Shown here one piece after another: positions 1-7,977 of a stretch of DNA of 64,000 nucleotides. The notes beneath the pieces are model-generated. The model worked only from the letters and a program-made list of their open reading frames with translations, ran no database searches and was not told the DNA's origin. Made by a program: the position numbers and the translations under genes. The stretch comes from an uncultured Tidjanibacter sp. (GTDB taxonomy: Bacteria; Bacteroidota; Bacteroidia; Bacteroidales; Rikenellaceae), in the NCBI GenBank assembly GCA_944326085.1, contig CALVCL010000001.1, positions 1 through 64,000 of the forward strand, written 5' to 3'. Numbering within the stretch: the stretch's first letter is position 1; every line of letters starts with the position of its first letter.

Positions 1-164
1 GTCATGGCACGAAGGTCGTGGACGGTACGGCCGGAGCCGTAGAACTGTCGGAATGTCGCCAGCGTGATGCCCCTGTTTGTCGCCCCGCCCCTGTCGAGCG
101 GGTTATTCACAAAGCCACCCTCCCACTGAAGAATGAAGGGCACCAAAAGTTCTGAACAAGCCAT
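1..164 (-). CDS. Phage-type endolysin, glycoside hydrolase family 108 (3' end outside window)
   Basis: The reverse complement opens with ATG at 164 and reads without a stop to the window edge. About 54 N-terminal residues are visible. They carry the GH108 N-terminal signature: a WEGGF motif with the probable catalytic Glu at residue 15, then NNPLDRGGATNRGIT, the usual 'ND-P-D-GG-T--GI' block of N-acetylmuramidases. Such enzymes cut peptidoglycan and act as phage endolysins or secretion activators. It starts 14 bp after the stop of the DUF6633-like gene, so the two are probably co-transcribed. The remaining two thirds lie outside the window, so intactness cannot be judged. Confidence 0.8.
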   Translation of the reverse strand, partial: MACSELLVPFILQWEGGFVNNPLDRGGATNRGITLATFRQFYGSGRTVHDLRAM

Positions 165-178
165 ATTCCGAAACTGTT

Positions 179-814
179 TCATGCCGCGCCTGCCGGACAT
201 TGCACCTTCCGTTCCCTTTCATAGCCCATGTTGAACAGCCACCTCAGCTCCACCCATTCGGCATGCGTCAGAAGTTCGCCGGCCTCCTCCAGCCGCCTGC
301 GTTCACGGGCGGCACTCTCCCGCCGCAGCCGTTCGGCCTCTCTGGACACCCTGCCCGCCACTTCCGACCTGTATTCCATGAAGGCATTCAGCGCACAGGT
401 GACCACCATGGGGTCGAACTGTCCGTAGAACCTGCCGTACCGGCCGCTCTTGAAGTGCTGGAAGAAGAGCATGAGTTCCGACACCTTGAGGCTGCCGTAG
501 TTGTCGGCTATCACCTGGGCGAGACGCCCCGTCAGGTCGGCAGCCTCGCTTTTCCGCACGCCGGCGAACATCACGAGGTCGGTGAGCTGTATGTCGAGCC
601 AGCACTCCAGCACAGCCTGCCCGTACCACTCGCGCACCTTTATCAGCGACGGCGCCCCGCCCGCAATGCACCGTTCCGGAAATCGGGCGCACACCGCCTG
701 CCTGTCCGGATTGAATTTAGAAAGGAAAGCCTCCCCGCTTGTTCCCCACCGCTCCGGAGGCCCTGCCGAGCCTTTGCGCGACACGCTCCCTGCACTCCCG
801 CGCCAAACGTTCAT
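179..814 (-). CDS. DUF6633-like phage/mobile-element protein
   Basis: This 211-residue protein has no function I can name. The middle (about residues 85-150) has helices ending in a DNYGSLKVSELMLFF block followed by GRYGRFYGQFDP, which resembles the DUF6633 family found beside DUF4373 genes in Bacteroidetes prophages and islands. The C-terminus is Arg/Glu-rich and probably a coiled coil. The ATG at 814 was chosen, but it overlaps the 3' end of the DUF4373 gene by 98 bp in another frame. A later non-ATG start is possible because the first 40 residues are low-complexity. It lies between the DUF4373 gene and the endolysin on the same strand. Confidence 0.6.
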   Translation of the reverse strand: MNVWRGSAGSVSRKGSAGPPERWGTSGEAFLSKFNPDRQAVCARFPERCIAGGAPSLIKVREWYGQAVLECWLDIQLTDLVMFAGVRKSEAADLTGRLAQVIADNYGSLKVSELMLFFQHFKSGRYGRFYGQFDPMVVTCALNAFMEYRSEVAGRVSREAERLRRESAARERRRLEEAGELLTHAEWVELRWLFNMGYERERKVQCPAGAA

Positions 815-1619
815 TAACTCCCCCGCCCTCCTCGCTGCGGAAGTTTCCGATTTTCCCATACTGCAGTCTTTTACGCAACCATTCCACAAAATGCCTTCTG
901 CACGCCTCTTCAGGTTCGCAGACAACTCCCGCGGCGGCAAGTCCGCCGACAAAGGCGTCTATGTATCCTGCCATGCGTCCGGTCTCCATCCCCATTCCCC
1001 GGGCGACACTCTCCAGCCACACGCTGTCGTCCTTCATCCGCCCAGCCATTCTTTCCACCGGCACAAGCCTGCCGCCGGCACCGTCTTCAGCCGCACTCCC
1101 ATCGGGAGGAGAATGGTTTTCTTTTTTTTGCTTTTCTTTTCTTTCCTTTACTTTCCTTTGCGGCATTAATGCACTGTTTTCCGCACTTTCCTCCGAGGGA
1201 ACCTCCGTTGTCTCGGGCGCAACCCCCTCTTCCGTATCGGCAAGCAGGTTAAACTCGTCGATTGTACCGATGCGGCGGCACAGCCTGACGACATTCCTGT
1301 AGCGCTTCTGTATGCCTTCCGACGACAGCACCCCATGCTGTCTGAAGAGCACATCGGAAAAGAGACCGAGAGCCAGACATCTGCCCATGACCTTCTTCAC
1401 GTAGTTCTCTCCGAAACCGGTAGCTTCGGCAACCACGAAAGAGGCTTCCTCGTCCCACTCCATGTAATATCCGCTGCGGTATATCAGACAAAGCACAAAC
1501 GCATACACCGTAAAGGCGCCCCCGCCGCACCCCCTCACCAGTTTGCGCACCTTTATGTCATAAAAGGCATCCGTGTCGAGCGGGAAATAATCGAGTCCAT
1601 GTTTCACCGGCCGTGCCAT
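717..1619 (-). CDS. DUF4373 (Lin1244/Lin1753-like) replication-type protein
   Basis: This 300-residue protein has the DUF4373 N-terminal domain at about residues 1-105: MARPVKHGLDYFPLDTDAF, then a winged-helix-like segment ending in RCLALGLFSDVLF and the YRNVVRLCRR helix. A charged Lys/Glu linker at 150-170 leads to a C-terminal helical domain (about 185-265) ending in a LRKRLQYGKIGNF element. Members sit in Bacteroidetes prophages and mobile islands, and the N-terminal domain is related to phage replisome organisers. A DNA-binding replication role is therefore likely but unproven. It is the first gene of a minus-strand run with DUF6633 and GH108, behind a consensus promoter and beside tRNA-Arg. 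Confidence 0.75.
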   Translation of the reverse strand: MARPVKHGLDYFPLDTDAFYDIKVRKLVRGCGGGAFTVYAFVLCLIYRSGYYMEWDEEASFVVAEATGFGENYVKKVMGRCLALGLFSDVLFRQHGVLSSEGIQKRYRNVVRLCRRIGTIDEFNLLADTEEGVAPETTEVPSEESAENSALMPQRKVKERKEKQKKENHSPPDGSAAEDGAGGRLVPVERMAGRMKDDSVWLESVARGMGMETGRMAGYIDAFVGGLAAAGVVCEPEEACRRHFVEWLRKRLQYGKIGNFRSEEGGGVNERLARECRERVAQRLGRASGAVGNKRGGFPF

Positions 1620-1669
1620 ATCGTATCAGTACAATATTCAAATTTTATTACCACATCAATATCACACTG

Positions 1670-1700
1670 CAAATATACAACTCGAGAAGTCAAAAATCAA
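1670..1700 (-). promoter_or_regulatory. Promoter of the DUF4373 operon
   Basis: On the minus strand TATATTTG (1677-1670) matches the Bacteroidetes -7 consensus TAnnTTTG, with TTG (1700-1698) exactly 20 bp upstream. The start codon is about 50 nt downstream. Confidence 0.7.
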
Positions 1701-1868
1701 ATAAATTCAATAAATAATTTTTAGATTTATTTATATAAAATATTGTAGGAGCGAACGCCGCCTGAAACAAAAATCCTGCAAAGACAGAACACCGACGACG
1801 GGGCGGCGCAGGAAACCGACCGGCAGGGGAACGGCGGGATAGAAGCGCGACGGCACAAAAAAACGGAA

Positions 1869-1905
1869 GCGCCGCCCTGCTGACTCGTGCAGCACAGGGC
1901 GGCGC
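1869..1905 (-). terminator. Rho-independent terminator after tRNA-Arg
   Basis: A GC-rich stem (GCGCCGCCCTG... with a small bulge) is followed on the minus strand by TTCCGTTTTTTT. It lies just 3' of tRNA-Arg. The AT-rich stretch 1620-1911 otherwise holds only the DUF4373 promoter; short ORFs there are chance. Confidence 0.7.
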
Positions 1906-1911
1906 CTGAAG

Positions 1912-1985
1912 TGATTCCGTTGGGATTCGAACCCAAGACCCACAGCTTAGAAGGCTGTTGCTCTATCCAGCTGAGCTACGGAACC
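1912..1985 (-). tRNA. tRNA-Arg(TCT)
   Basis: A full cloverleaf can be folded on the minus strand. The acceptor GGTTCCG pairs with CGGAATC, the anticodon loop CTTCTAA gives anticodon TCT, and the T arm contains TTCGAAT. CCA is not encoded. tRNA 3' ends are common integration sites, and the phage-type genes lie immediately on that side. I saw no second copy of the tRNA 3' end within the window. Confidence 0.95.
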
Positions 1986-1992
1986 GTCATGC

Positions 1993-2014
1993 GCGATGCG
2001 GCGCGCCGCATCGC
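1993..2014. repeat. Perfect 22-bp palindrome in the tRNA-Arg leader
   Basis: A GC-only-centred perfect inverted repeat (centre GGCGCGCC) lies 8 bp upstream of the tRNA 5' end, between it and its promoter. In the primary transcript it would form a strong hairpin just 5' of the RNase P site. Confidence 0.7.
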
Positions 2015-2024
2015 ATACAAGGTA

Positions 2025-2055
2025 CAAAAGTAATGTTTTTCCGTCACTTTGCAAA
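2025..2055 (-). promoter_or_regulatory. Promoter of tRNA-Arg
   Basis: Minus-strand TACTTTTG (2032-2025) fits TAnnTTTG, with TTTG (2055-2052) 19 bp upstream. Confidence 0.65.
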
Positions 2056-2097
2056 CGTATCAGCACCTGCAGTGCGCGGCGGCGGCACAAATTAATG

Positions 2098-2976
2098 TCA
2101 CACACCCCCCCTGCGGTACCTCAGCGGTGTCATGCCCGTGTGTCGCTTGAAATACTGAACCATCACCGACGGGCTCGAAAAATCGAGCTCTTCTGAAATC
2201 TGCATCACGGTGCGGTCGGTGGTTTTCAGCTGACGCTTTATCTCTATCACCACCGCCTCGTCAATCCAGTCGGGCATCGACCGTCCCGTGATGCGCTTCA
2301 CGGCGCCGGAGAGGTATTTCGGGGTACGGTTCATGCAGGCAGCGTAGAACTTCACGCTGCGCTCCCTTTTGTAGTGACGGGCAAGGAGCACGAAGAAATC
2401 GTCCGTAAGCCGCTCGTTGCGCGGCCTTTCCGCTGCCGACCCATCGCCTGCACTGCGCCGGTATATGTCGCACAGCCTGAGCATCATGGCATACAGGAGC
2501 GCCTTCGTTATCTCGGCACGGTACACTCCCCTTTCGGCCGAACTTCTCTCGCCGAGAAAGCCGTAATACTCCATCATCGCCTCCATCTCCCCTGGCAGCG
2601 CATGCACCACGGGCCTTGCCCTGGCCATGCCCAGTATCTCTATGTCGACCGGCGAGGGGAACTCGAGCACGAGCTCCAGCGACATCACCGCCACGCAGCA
2701 CACAAAGTCGTCCGGCACTCCGTCATACTCCAGCAGCTGGTTGGGCGAGAGAACCGCCACCGTCCCGGGCTCCACCCCGTATGTCCTGCCGTTCACCCTG
2801 ATGGTGCCGTGTCCGGCAGTGCACATGCAGAGCATGAACCCGTCGGAGAGGAACGACGACAGCCCGCTGCCGCCCAGCACCGCCCCCCTGCACTCCGCAA
2901 GTCCGAGGCCCTGCACGCCTCCCGCCGGCGGCAGCCCGCCGAAATTGTCGCCTGCTGCGACCTTATATATTCCCAT
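2098..2976 (-). CDS. AraC-family transcriptional regulator
   Basis: This 292-residue protein has two parts. An N-terminal cupin-like sensor domain (about 15-150) includes GYxGxxxxLSPNQLLEY-like sensor features. The C-terminal AraC double helix-turn-helix (about 190-290) includes KFYAACMNRTPKYLSGAVKR, the ISEELDFSSPS helix and the family-typical YFKRHTGMTPLRYR end. The ATG at 2976 was preferred over an upstream TTG. It is divergent from the Ca2+ ATPase gene, with about 110 bp shared upstream DNA, so it could regulate itself or that gene. The ligand is not evident. Confidence 0.88.
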   Translation of the reverse strand: MGIYKVAAGDNFGGLPPAGGVQGLGLAECRGAVLGGSGLSSFLSDGFMLCMCTAGHGTIRVNGRTYGVEPGTVAVLSPNQLLEYDGVPDDFVCCVAVMSLELVLEFPSPVDIEILGMARARPVVHALPGEMEAMMEYYGFLGERSSAERGVYRAEITKALLYAMMLRLCDIYRRSAGDGSAAERPRNERLTDDFFVLLARHYKRERSVKFYAACMNRTPKYLSGAVKRITGRSMPDWIDEAVVIEIKRQLKTTDRTVMQISEELDFSSPSVMVQYFKRHTGMTPLRYRRGGV

Positions 2977-3015
2977 AGTGCACAAAAAACGACCTTTTAC
3001 ACATTTTTTATTCTA

Positions 3016-3023
3016 CAAACATA
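3016..3023 (-). promoter_or_regulatory. Probable -7 element for the AraC gene
   Basis: Minus-strand TATGTTTG matches TAnnTTTG 40 nt before the ATG. A TTG lies at 3049-3047, 23 bp upstream, so the spacing is slightly long. Confidence 0.45.
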
Positions 3024-3087
3024 ACTATATATTTTCACACATCATCCAATTTTGCAGCACACGGTTTCATTAAAAAACAGATACGTC

Positions 3088-5721
3088 ATGTCACAAAACG
3101 CAAACGGGCCGAAACTGACGGGCCTCACCGACAGCGAAGTTCTCGAAAGCCGCCGCAAACACGGCCAGAACCTTCTCACGCCGCCCAAAAGGCCGTCCAT
3201 GTTGAAGCTCTACCTGGAAAAGTTCAGGGACCCCGTCATTAAGGTGCTCCTCGTGGCCGCCTGCTTCTCGCTTGTCATATCCATAATCGAGGGAGAATAT
3301 GCCGAGACCATAGGCATCTTTTTCGCCATTTTCCTCGCCACCGGCATAGGCTTCTATTTCGAATATGATGCGGGGCGCAAGTTCGACCTTCTCAACGCAG
3401 TGGGCGAGGAGACCCCCGTATCGGTCATCCGCAACGGCAAGGTCCAGGAGATACCCCGCAAGGATATTGTCGTGGGCGACACCGTCCTGCTCAACACAGG
3501 CGACGAAGTCCCCGCCGACGGCACGCTGCTGGAAGCCGTGTCGCTGCAAATCAACGAATCGACGCTCACCGGCGAGCTGATGGTCCACAAGACCGTCGAC
3601 GAGGCGGCATTCGATGCCGAAGCCACCTATCCCTCCAATACCGTCATGCGCGGCACCACCGTCACCGACGGCCACGGCATCATGCGCGTCGACCGCGTCG
3701 GCGACGCCACGGAAATAGGCAAGGTGGCACGCCAGTCCACCGAGCAAAGCCTCGAACAGACCCCGCTCAACATCCAGCTGTCGCGCCTTGCAAAGCTCAT
3801 CGGGCGCGCCGGCTTCACGATAGCCATCCTCACGTTCCTCATCTTCACCGGCAAGGACCTCTATGCCTACCTCGGCGTGAATGCCGTGACCGGCTGGGAG
3901 CAGTGGCTCGACATAGCCAACATCGTGCTCAAGTATTTCATGATGGCCGTCACACTGATAGTCGTATCCGTACCGGAGGGGCTTCCCATGAGCGTCACCC
4001 TGAGTCTTGCCCTCAACATGCGCCGCATGCTGAAGACCAACAACCTCGTGCGCAAGATGCACGCCTGCGAGACCATGGGCGCCATCACGGTAATATGCAC
4101 CGACAAGACCGGCACCCTCACCCAAAACCTCATGCAGGTTCACGAGGCGCGCCTCGAGGGCGACCTTCCCGATGTGGTGGCGGAGGGCATATCGGCCAAC
4201 TCCACCGCATTCCTCGAAGAGAAGGGCGCGGGCGAAAAACCCGCCGGCGTGGGCAACCCCACCGAAGTGGCGCTGCTGCTCTGGCTCCGCGACAAGGGCT
4301 ACGACTACATCAGGATGCGTTCCGAAGTGCACACGGTCGACCAGCTCACCTTCTCCACGGAGCGCAAGTACATGGCCACCCTTGTGGAGTCGTCCGTTCT
4401 CCACGGGCGCGTGCTGTATGTCAAGGGAGCGCCGGAAATAGTCATGTCGCACTGCAGCATCGACCCCGACCGCAGGGCAGCCTATGAGCAGCAGCTGCTC
4501 GACTACCAGAACATGGCCATGCGTACCCTCGGCATAGCATTCCGCACCATTCCGGAAGGTTCTCCGTCCGACTGCGCCGAACTCGTTGCCGAAGGCGGTC
4601 TCACGTTCCTCGGCATCTTCGCCATCAGCGACCCGATACGTCCCGATGTTCCGGCAGCCGTACGGCAGTGCCAGTCGGCCGGCATCGGCATCAAGATAGT
4701 CACCGGCGACACCCCCGGCACCGCTACCGAGATAGCCCGCCAGATAGGTCTCTGGACACCCGAAGACACCGAACGCAACCGCATCACCGGCGCCGAGTTC
4801 GCCGCCCTCAGCGACGAGGAGGCTCTCGACCGCGTTCTCGACCTGAAGGTAATGAGCCGCGCCCGCCCCATGGACAAGCAGCGCCTCGTGCAGCTCCTGC
4901 AGCAGAAGGGAGCCGTCGTGGCAGTCACGGGCGACGGCACGAACGACGCTCCGGCCCTCAACCATGCACAGGTCGGACTCTCCATGGGCACCGGCACATC
5001 CGTAGCCAAGGAGGCCAGCGACATCACCCTGCTCGACGACTCGTTCCGCAGCATAGCCACTGCCGTGATGTGGGGCCGTTCGCTCTACAAGAACATCCAG
5101 CGCTTCATAGTCTTCCAGCTGACCATCAACGTTGTGGCGCTGCTGAGCGTTCTGATTGGCGCCTTCTTCGGGTCTGCCCTTCCGCTTACCGTCACACAGA
5201 TGCTGTGGGTCAACCTCATCATGGACACCTTTGCGGCCATGGCATTGGCTTCGCTGCCGCCCAGCGCCGATGTGATGAACGAAAAGCCGCGCCGCCGGAG
5301 CGACTTCATCATCACCCCCGCCATGCGCAACAACATCCTCGGCGTGGCGCTCTGCTTCCTCGCCGTCCTCATGGGGCTGCTTGCCTACTTCAACTCCACC
5401 CCCGCGGGAATGGACACCCACAACCTCACGGTATTCTTCACCGTCTTCGTGATGCTTCAGTTCTGGAACCTGTTCAATGCGGGCGTATTCGGCACCCCGC
5501 ACTCCGCCTTCCGCGACGCCGGCCACGCCAGGGGTCTCTTGCTGACCGCACTGCTGATACTCGCCGGCCAGATTATAATAGTGACCTTCGGCGGCAGCGT
5601 ATTCCGCACCGAACCGCTCCCGTTCATGGAATGGGTATACATCACAGCCGCCACATCGGCAGTGCTGTGGGCAGGCGAAATATGGCGCGGCATCAAAAGG
5701 CTGAAGGCCAAACGCGGCTGA
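3088..5721 (+). CDS. Calcium-translocating P-type ATPase (PMCA type)
   Basis: This 877-residue inner-membrane pump exports Ca2+ using ATP. Visible P-type landmarks are the N-terminal cation ATPase domain, paired transmembrane helices near 55-105, the actuator-domain TGE motif (STLTGE), and a pair of helices at about 235-320 with the PEGLP ion-site motif. The phosphorylation site DKTGTLTQ has Asp339, followed by the nucleotide-binding domain with KGAPE, the hinge TGDGTNDAPAL near residue 614, and C-terminal membrane helices. The length matches bacterial PMCA/LCA-type pumps. The ATG at 3088 was chosen over 3052 because the family begins close to the autoregulatory segment. It ends in a strong terminator and appears to be a single-gene unit. 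Confidence 0.93.
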   Translation: MSQNANGPKLTGLTDSEVLESRRKHGQNLLTPPKRPSMLKLYLEKFRDPVIKVLLVAACFSLVISIIEGEYAETIGIFFAIFLATGIGFYFEYDAGRKFDLLNAVGEETPVSVIRNGKVQEIPRKDIVVGDTVLLNTGDEVPADGTLLEAVSLQINESTLTGELMVHKTVDEAAFDAEATYPSNTVMRGTTVTDGHGIMRVDRVGDATEIGKVARQSTEQSLEQTPLNIQLSRLAKLIGRAGFTIAILTFLIFTGKDLYAYLGVNAVTGWEQWLDIANIVLKYFMMAVTLIVVSVPEGLPMSVTLSLALNMRRMLKTNNLVRKMHACETMGAITVICTDKTGTLTQNLMQVHEARLEGDLPDVVAEGISANSTAFLEEKGAGEKPAGVGNPTEVALLLWLRDKGYDYIRMRSEVHTVDQLTFSTERKYMATLVESSVLHGRVLYVKGAPEIVMSHCSIDPDRRAAYEQQLLDYQNMAMRTLGIAFRTIPEGSPSDCAELVAEGGLTFLGIFAISDPIRPDVPAAVRQCQSAGIGIKIVTGDTPGTATEIARQIGLWTPEDTERNRITGAEFAALSDEEALDRVLDLKVMSRARPMDKQRLVQLLQQKGAVVAVTGDGTNDAPALNHAQVGLSMGTGTSVAKEASDITLLDDSFRSIATAVMWGRSLYKNIQRFIVFQLTINVVALLSVLIGAFFGSALPLTVTQMLWVNLIMDTFAAMALASLPPSADVMNEKPRRRSDFIITPAMRNNILGVALCFLAVLMGLLAYFNSTPAGMDTHNLTVFFTVFVMLQFWNLFNAGVFGTPHSAFRDAGHARGLLLTALLILAGQIIIVTFGGSVFRTEPLPFMEWVYITAATSAVLWAGEIWRGIKRLKAKRG

Positions 5722-5743
5722 CACTCCCGCCCCATACACCGAC

Positions 5744-5779
5744 AGAAGAGGCGGCACCCGCACTGGTGCCGCCTCTTCT
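5744..5779 (+). terminator. Terminator of the Ca2+ ATPase gene
   Basis: A perfect 15-bp stem (5744-5758 with 5765-5779) has a 6-base loop and is followed by GTTTTGG. Its T-run also forms the -33 box of the next promoter. Confidence 0.85.
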
Positions 5780-5780
5780 G

Positions 5781-5813
5781 TTTTGGAATATTATGCCGAA
5801 AACGGTACTTTTG
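5781..5813 (+). promoter_or_regulatory. Promoter of the glycosyltransferase gene
   Basis: TTTTG (5781-5785) and TACTTTTG (5806-5813) are 20 bp apart. The -33 box overlaps the tail of the preceding terminator. The start codon is only 20 nt past the -7 element, so the leader is very short. Confidence 0.7.
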
Positions 5814-5833
5814 AGGCAAAACCCAACGGCACA

Positions 5834-6778
5834 ATGGCAAACGACACCCCGCTGATAAGCATCGTCATACCGGTATACAACGCAGCAGGCTACCTGCCGC
5901 GCTGTCTCGACTCCGTGACAGCCCAGACACTCACCGACTTCGAGGCCCTCGTCGTCAACGACTGTTCCACCGACGGCTCCGCGGCCGTTGCGCGGGAATA
6001 CGGCCTTCGCGACCCGCGCATACGCCTCATCGACAAGCCCCGCAACGAAGGGACGATGCTGGCACGCCGCAGCGGCTACGAGGCGGCACGCGGCGAGTTC
6101 GTAGTCTTCTGCGACGGCGACGACATCATGCCGCCCGATGCACTGGAACGTCTCCATGCCCTCACCGCCGACGGCACCGACATCGTACTGGCCGGACTGC
6201 GCATGATTTCGCCCGACGGAGGGACAAGGCTCAAGCCGCGAATACGTACCGATGTCCGCACCCGCGACGACATATACGAGGCTCTGCTCCGACAGCGCAT
6301 CACATGGTACATGTGCGCCGCCATATTCCGCCGCACGTTGTTCGGAAACAATCTGGAGACTTTCCCCGGGCAGTGCGTCAACGAGGACTACATGATGCTG
6401 CTCCAGCTGCTGCTCTTGACCGACAGGGTCAAGTTCGTCAACGAATACGTCTACGACTATCTGCTCCAGCCAGGCTCCATGACACAGGGCGCTCCGTCCG
6501 TGGACAAGCTCCATCAGGAGCTCCGCGCCAACCGCTGGAGCTGCGACTTTCTCTGCCGCCGCGGCATACAGCCCGACCTTGCCCGCTGGCTCTACATCCG
6601 CCGCGTGGTCAAGTGCCTGCCTCGCGGCTATACGCGGCGTCAGATATTCGACTCCGGCCTGCTGGATGAGAAACTCTTCACCATAGCCAACATCAACCGA
6701 TACGTAGGGCCCAAATACGTCTTCAAGTATCTCTACTGGAGCGCGGCGGGCTGGCTGCGCGGAAGCCGCACGAAATAA
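5834..6778 (+). CDS. Glycosyltransferase family 2
   Basis: This 314-residue GT-A fold enzyme transfers a sugar from a nucleotide-sugar donor to a glycan or lipid acceptor at the cytoplasmic face. The N-terminal half shows the GT2 pattern: SIVIPVYNAAGYLPRCLDS, the nucleotide-binding NDCSTDGS segment, and the metal-binding DGDD motif near residue 95. The C-terminal half is family-specific and gives no donor identity. There are no neighbouring polysaccharide genes; it has its own promoter between the Ca2+ pump and rpsP. The substrate is unknown. Confidence 0.88.
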   Translation: MANDTPLISIVIPVYNAAGYLPRCLDSVTAQTLTDFEALVVNDCSTDGSAAVAREYGLRDPRIRLIDKPRNEGTMLARRSGYEAARGEFVVFCDGDDIMPPDALERLHALTADGTDIVLAGLRMISPDGGTRLKPRIRTDVRTRDDIYEALLRQRITWYMCAAIFRRTLFGNNLETFPGQCVNEDYMMLLQLLLLTDRVKFVNEYVYDYLLQPGSMTQGAPSVDKLHQELRANRWSCDFLCRRGIQPDLARWLYIRRVVKCLPRGYTRRQIFDSGLLDEKLFTIANINRYVGPKYVFKYLYWSAAGWLRGSRTK

Positions 6779-6781
6779 GAG

Positions 6782-6813
6782 TTTGGCAGTTCGGATAAAA
6801 GTTTATACATTTG
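6782..6813 (+). promoter_or_regulatory. Promoter of rpsP-rimM
   Basis: TTTG (6782-6785) and TACATTTG (6806-6813) are 20 bp apart, an exact match to the phylum consensus. The leader to the rpsP ATG is about 50 nt. Confidence 0.8.
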
Positions 6814-6871
6814 CGGGCCGTTTCGTGCAAACGGCAGGACAATACTATTGTTAATTTAAAACACACAGACA

Positions 6872-7396
6872 ATGCCTGTAAAAATCAGACTTTCGCGCCA
6901 CGGTAAGAAAGGCTATGCCTTCTATCATATCGTTGTCGCAGACAGCAGGGCGCCACGCGATGGCAAGTTCATTGAGAAAATCGGTACCTACAACCCGAAC
7001 ACCAATCCTGCTACCATAGACTTGAATTTCGACAAGGCCCTCGAGTGGCTTCAGAAGGGTGCCCAGCCCACAGATACCTGCAGGGCCATCCTTTCGTACA
7101 AGGGTGTTCTCTACAAGAAGCACCTTCTCGGCGGCGTGGCAAAGGGTGCATTCGACGAAAATGCAGCCAATGCGAAGTTCGAGAAATGGATGAACGAAAA
7201 GGCTGCGAAGATTAACGCCAAGACCCAGAAAATCAACGCAGACAGGGAGCAGGTTTCGAAGGCCCGCCTCGCAGAGGAGAAGGAAGCCAACGAAAAGAAG
7301 GCCAAGGCAGTAGAAGCCAAGAGGGCCGAAGCGGCTGCCAAGGCTGCCGAAGAGGCGGCTGCACCGGCCGAAGAAGAGGCACCTGCAGCAGAATAA
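6872..7396 (+). CDS. rpsP: 30S ribosomal protein S16
   Basis: S16 binds 16S rRNA and helps assemble the small subunit. The first about 85 residues are a standard S16 domain ([26 protein letters not shown], a [17 protein letters not shown] end). After it comes a tail of about 90 residues rich in Lys, Ala and Glu, predicted helical or disordered, ending in EEEAPAAE. This makes it 174 residues, roughly twice the E. coli length; such tails are usual in Bacteroidetes. rimM follows 6 bp downstream, the common rpsP-rimM pairing, but trmD and rplS are not attached here. Confidence 0.97.
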   Translation: MPVKIRLSRHGKKGYAFYHIVVADSRAPRDGKFIEKIGTYNPNTNPATIDLNFDKALEWLQKGAQPTDTCRAILSYKGVLYKKHLLGGVAKGAFDENAANAKFEKWMNEKAAKINAKTQKINADREQVSKARLAEEKEANEKKAKAVEAKRAEAAAKAAEEAAAPAEEEAPAAE

Positions 7397-7402
7397 CGTC
7401 AG

Positions 7403-7918
7403 ATGAGTTCTTTCGGCAAAGTCGGCAAGGTATCGAAGGCGTTCGGCCGCAGGGGCGAACTGATAGTCAACCTTTACGACACCTTTCCGGAAGATTTCGA
7501 CAAGGAAGGACCGCTCTTCGCATATATCGATGCGTTGGCGGTCCCTCTCTATTTGGAGCGTTTCGAACGCCGCGGCACGGGCAGTGCATTGGTGACGTTT
7601 GCCGATTTCGACAGCGACGCCAGGGCTTCCGAACTCATAGGCAGGGAACTCTACCTCCGCACGGAGGCCGAAGAGGAGAACGACGGCGAAATCTATATGG
7701 AGGATTTGGTAGGCTTCTCCGCTTCGTTCGAGGGCGACAGCCGCCGCGGCACCATCACGTCGTTTGTCGACAGCGATGCAAACCCTCTGTTCGAAGTCAC
7801 CGTAGAGGGCAGGGAGATACTGATACCCGCCGCGGAGGAGATGATAGCCTCGCTGGACATCGACAGGCGCGAGATAGAATTCTCGCTGCCCGAAGGACTG
7901 CTCGACCTGTACATGTAG
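7403..7918 (+). CDS. rimM: 16S rRNA processing/ribosome maturation factor RimM
   Basis: RimM helps mature the 30S head and binds S19. The 171 residues show an N-terminal RimM beta-barrel beginning GKVGKVSKAFGRRGELIV, with a PLFAYIDALAVPLYLE segment. A C-terminal PRC-barrel-like domain contains EDLVGFSASF and ILIPAAEEMIASLDIDRREI before LPEGLLDLY. It is co-transcribed with rpsP (6-bp gap) and followed by a terminator. Confidence 0.93.
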   Translation: MSSFGKVGKVSKAFGRRGELIVNLYDTFPEDFDKEGPLFAYIDALAVPLYLERFERRGTGSALVTFADFDSDARASELIGRELYLRTEAEEENDGEIYMEDLVGFSASFEGDSRRGTITSFVDSDANPLFEVTVEGREILIPAAEEMIASLDIDRREIEFSLPEGLLDLYM

Positions 7919-7943
7919 CGCAGCCCCGCAATGACACAATACA

Positions 7944-7975
7944 CCCGTCCGCACCACGCGGCACGGGTTTTTATT
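7944..7975 (+). terminator. Terminator of rpsP-rimM
   Basis: CCCGTCCGC (7944-7952) pairs with GCGGCACGGG (7958-7967, one bulged base) and is followed by TTTTTATTTTTT. Confidence 0.75.
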
Positions 7976-7977
7976 TT

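Noticed and set aside
1727..1943. Short ORFs overlapping tRNA-Arg and its terminator
   Set aside because: They run through a clear tRNA and hairpin and have no family features.
1912..1985. tRNA-Arg as a proven attachment site of the phage-type genes
   Set aside because: No duplicate of the tRNA 3' end and no integrase is seen in the window; the other end would be outside it.
3091..5763. 890-codon open frame antisense to the Ca2+ ATPase gene
   Set aside because: It mirrors the codon bias of the real gene at high GC, has no domain features, and the plus-strand protein carries every P-type ATPase motif.
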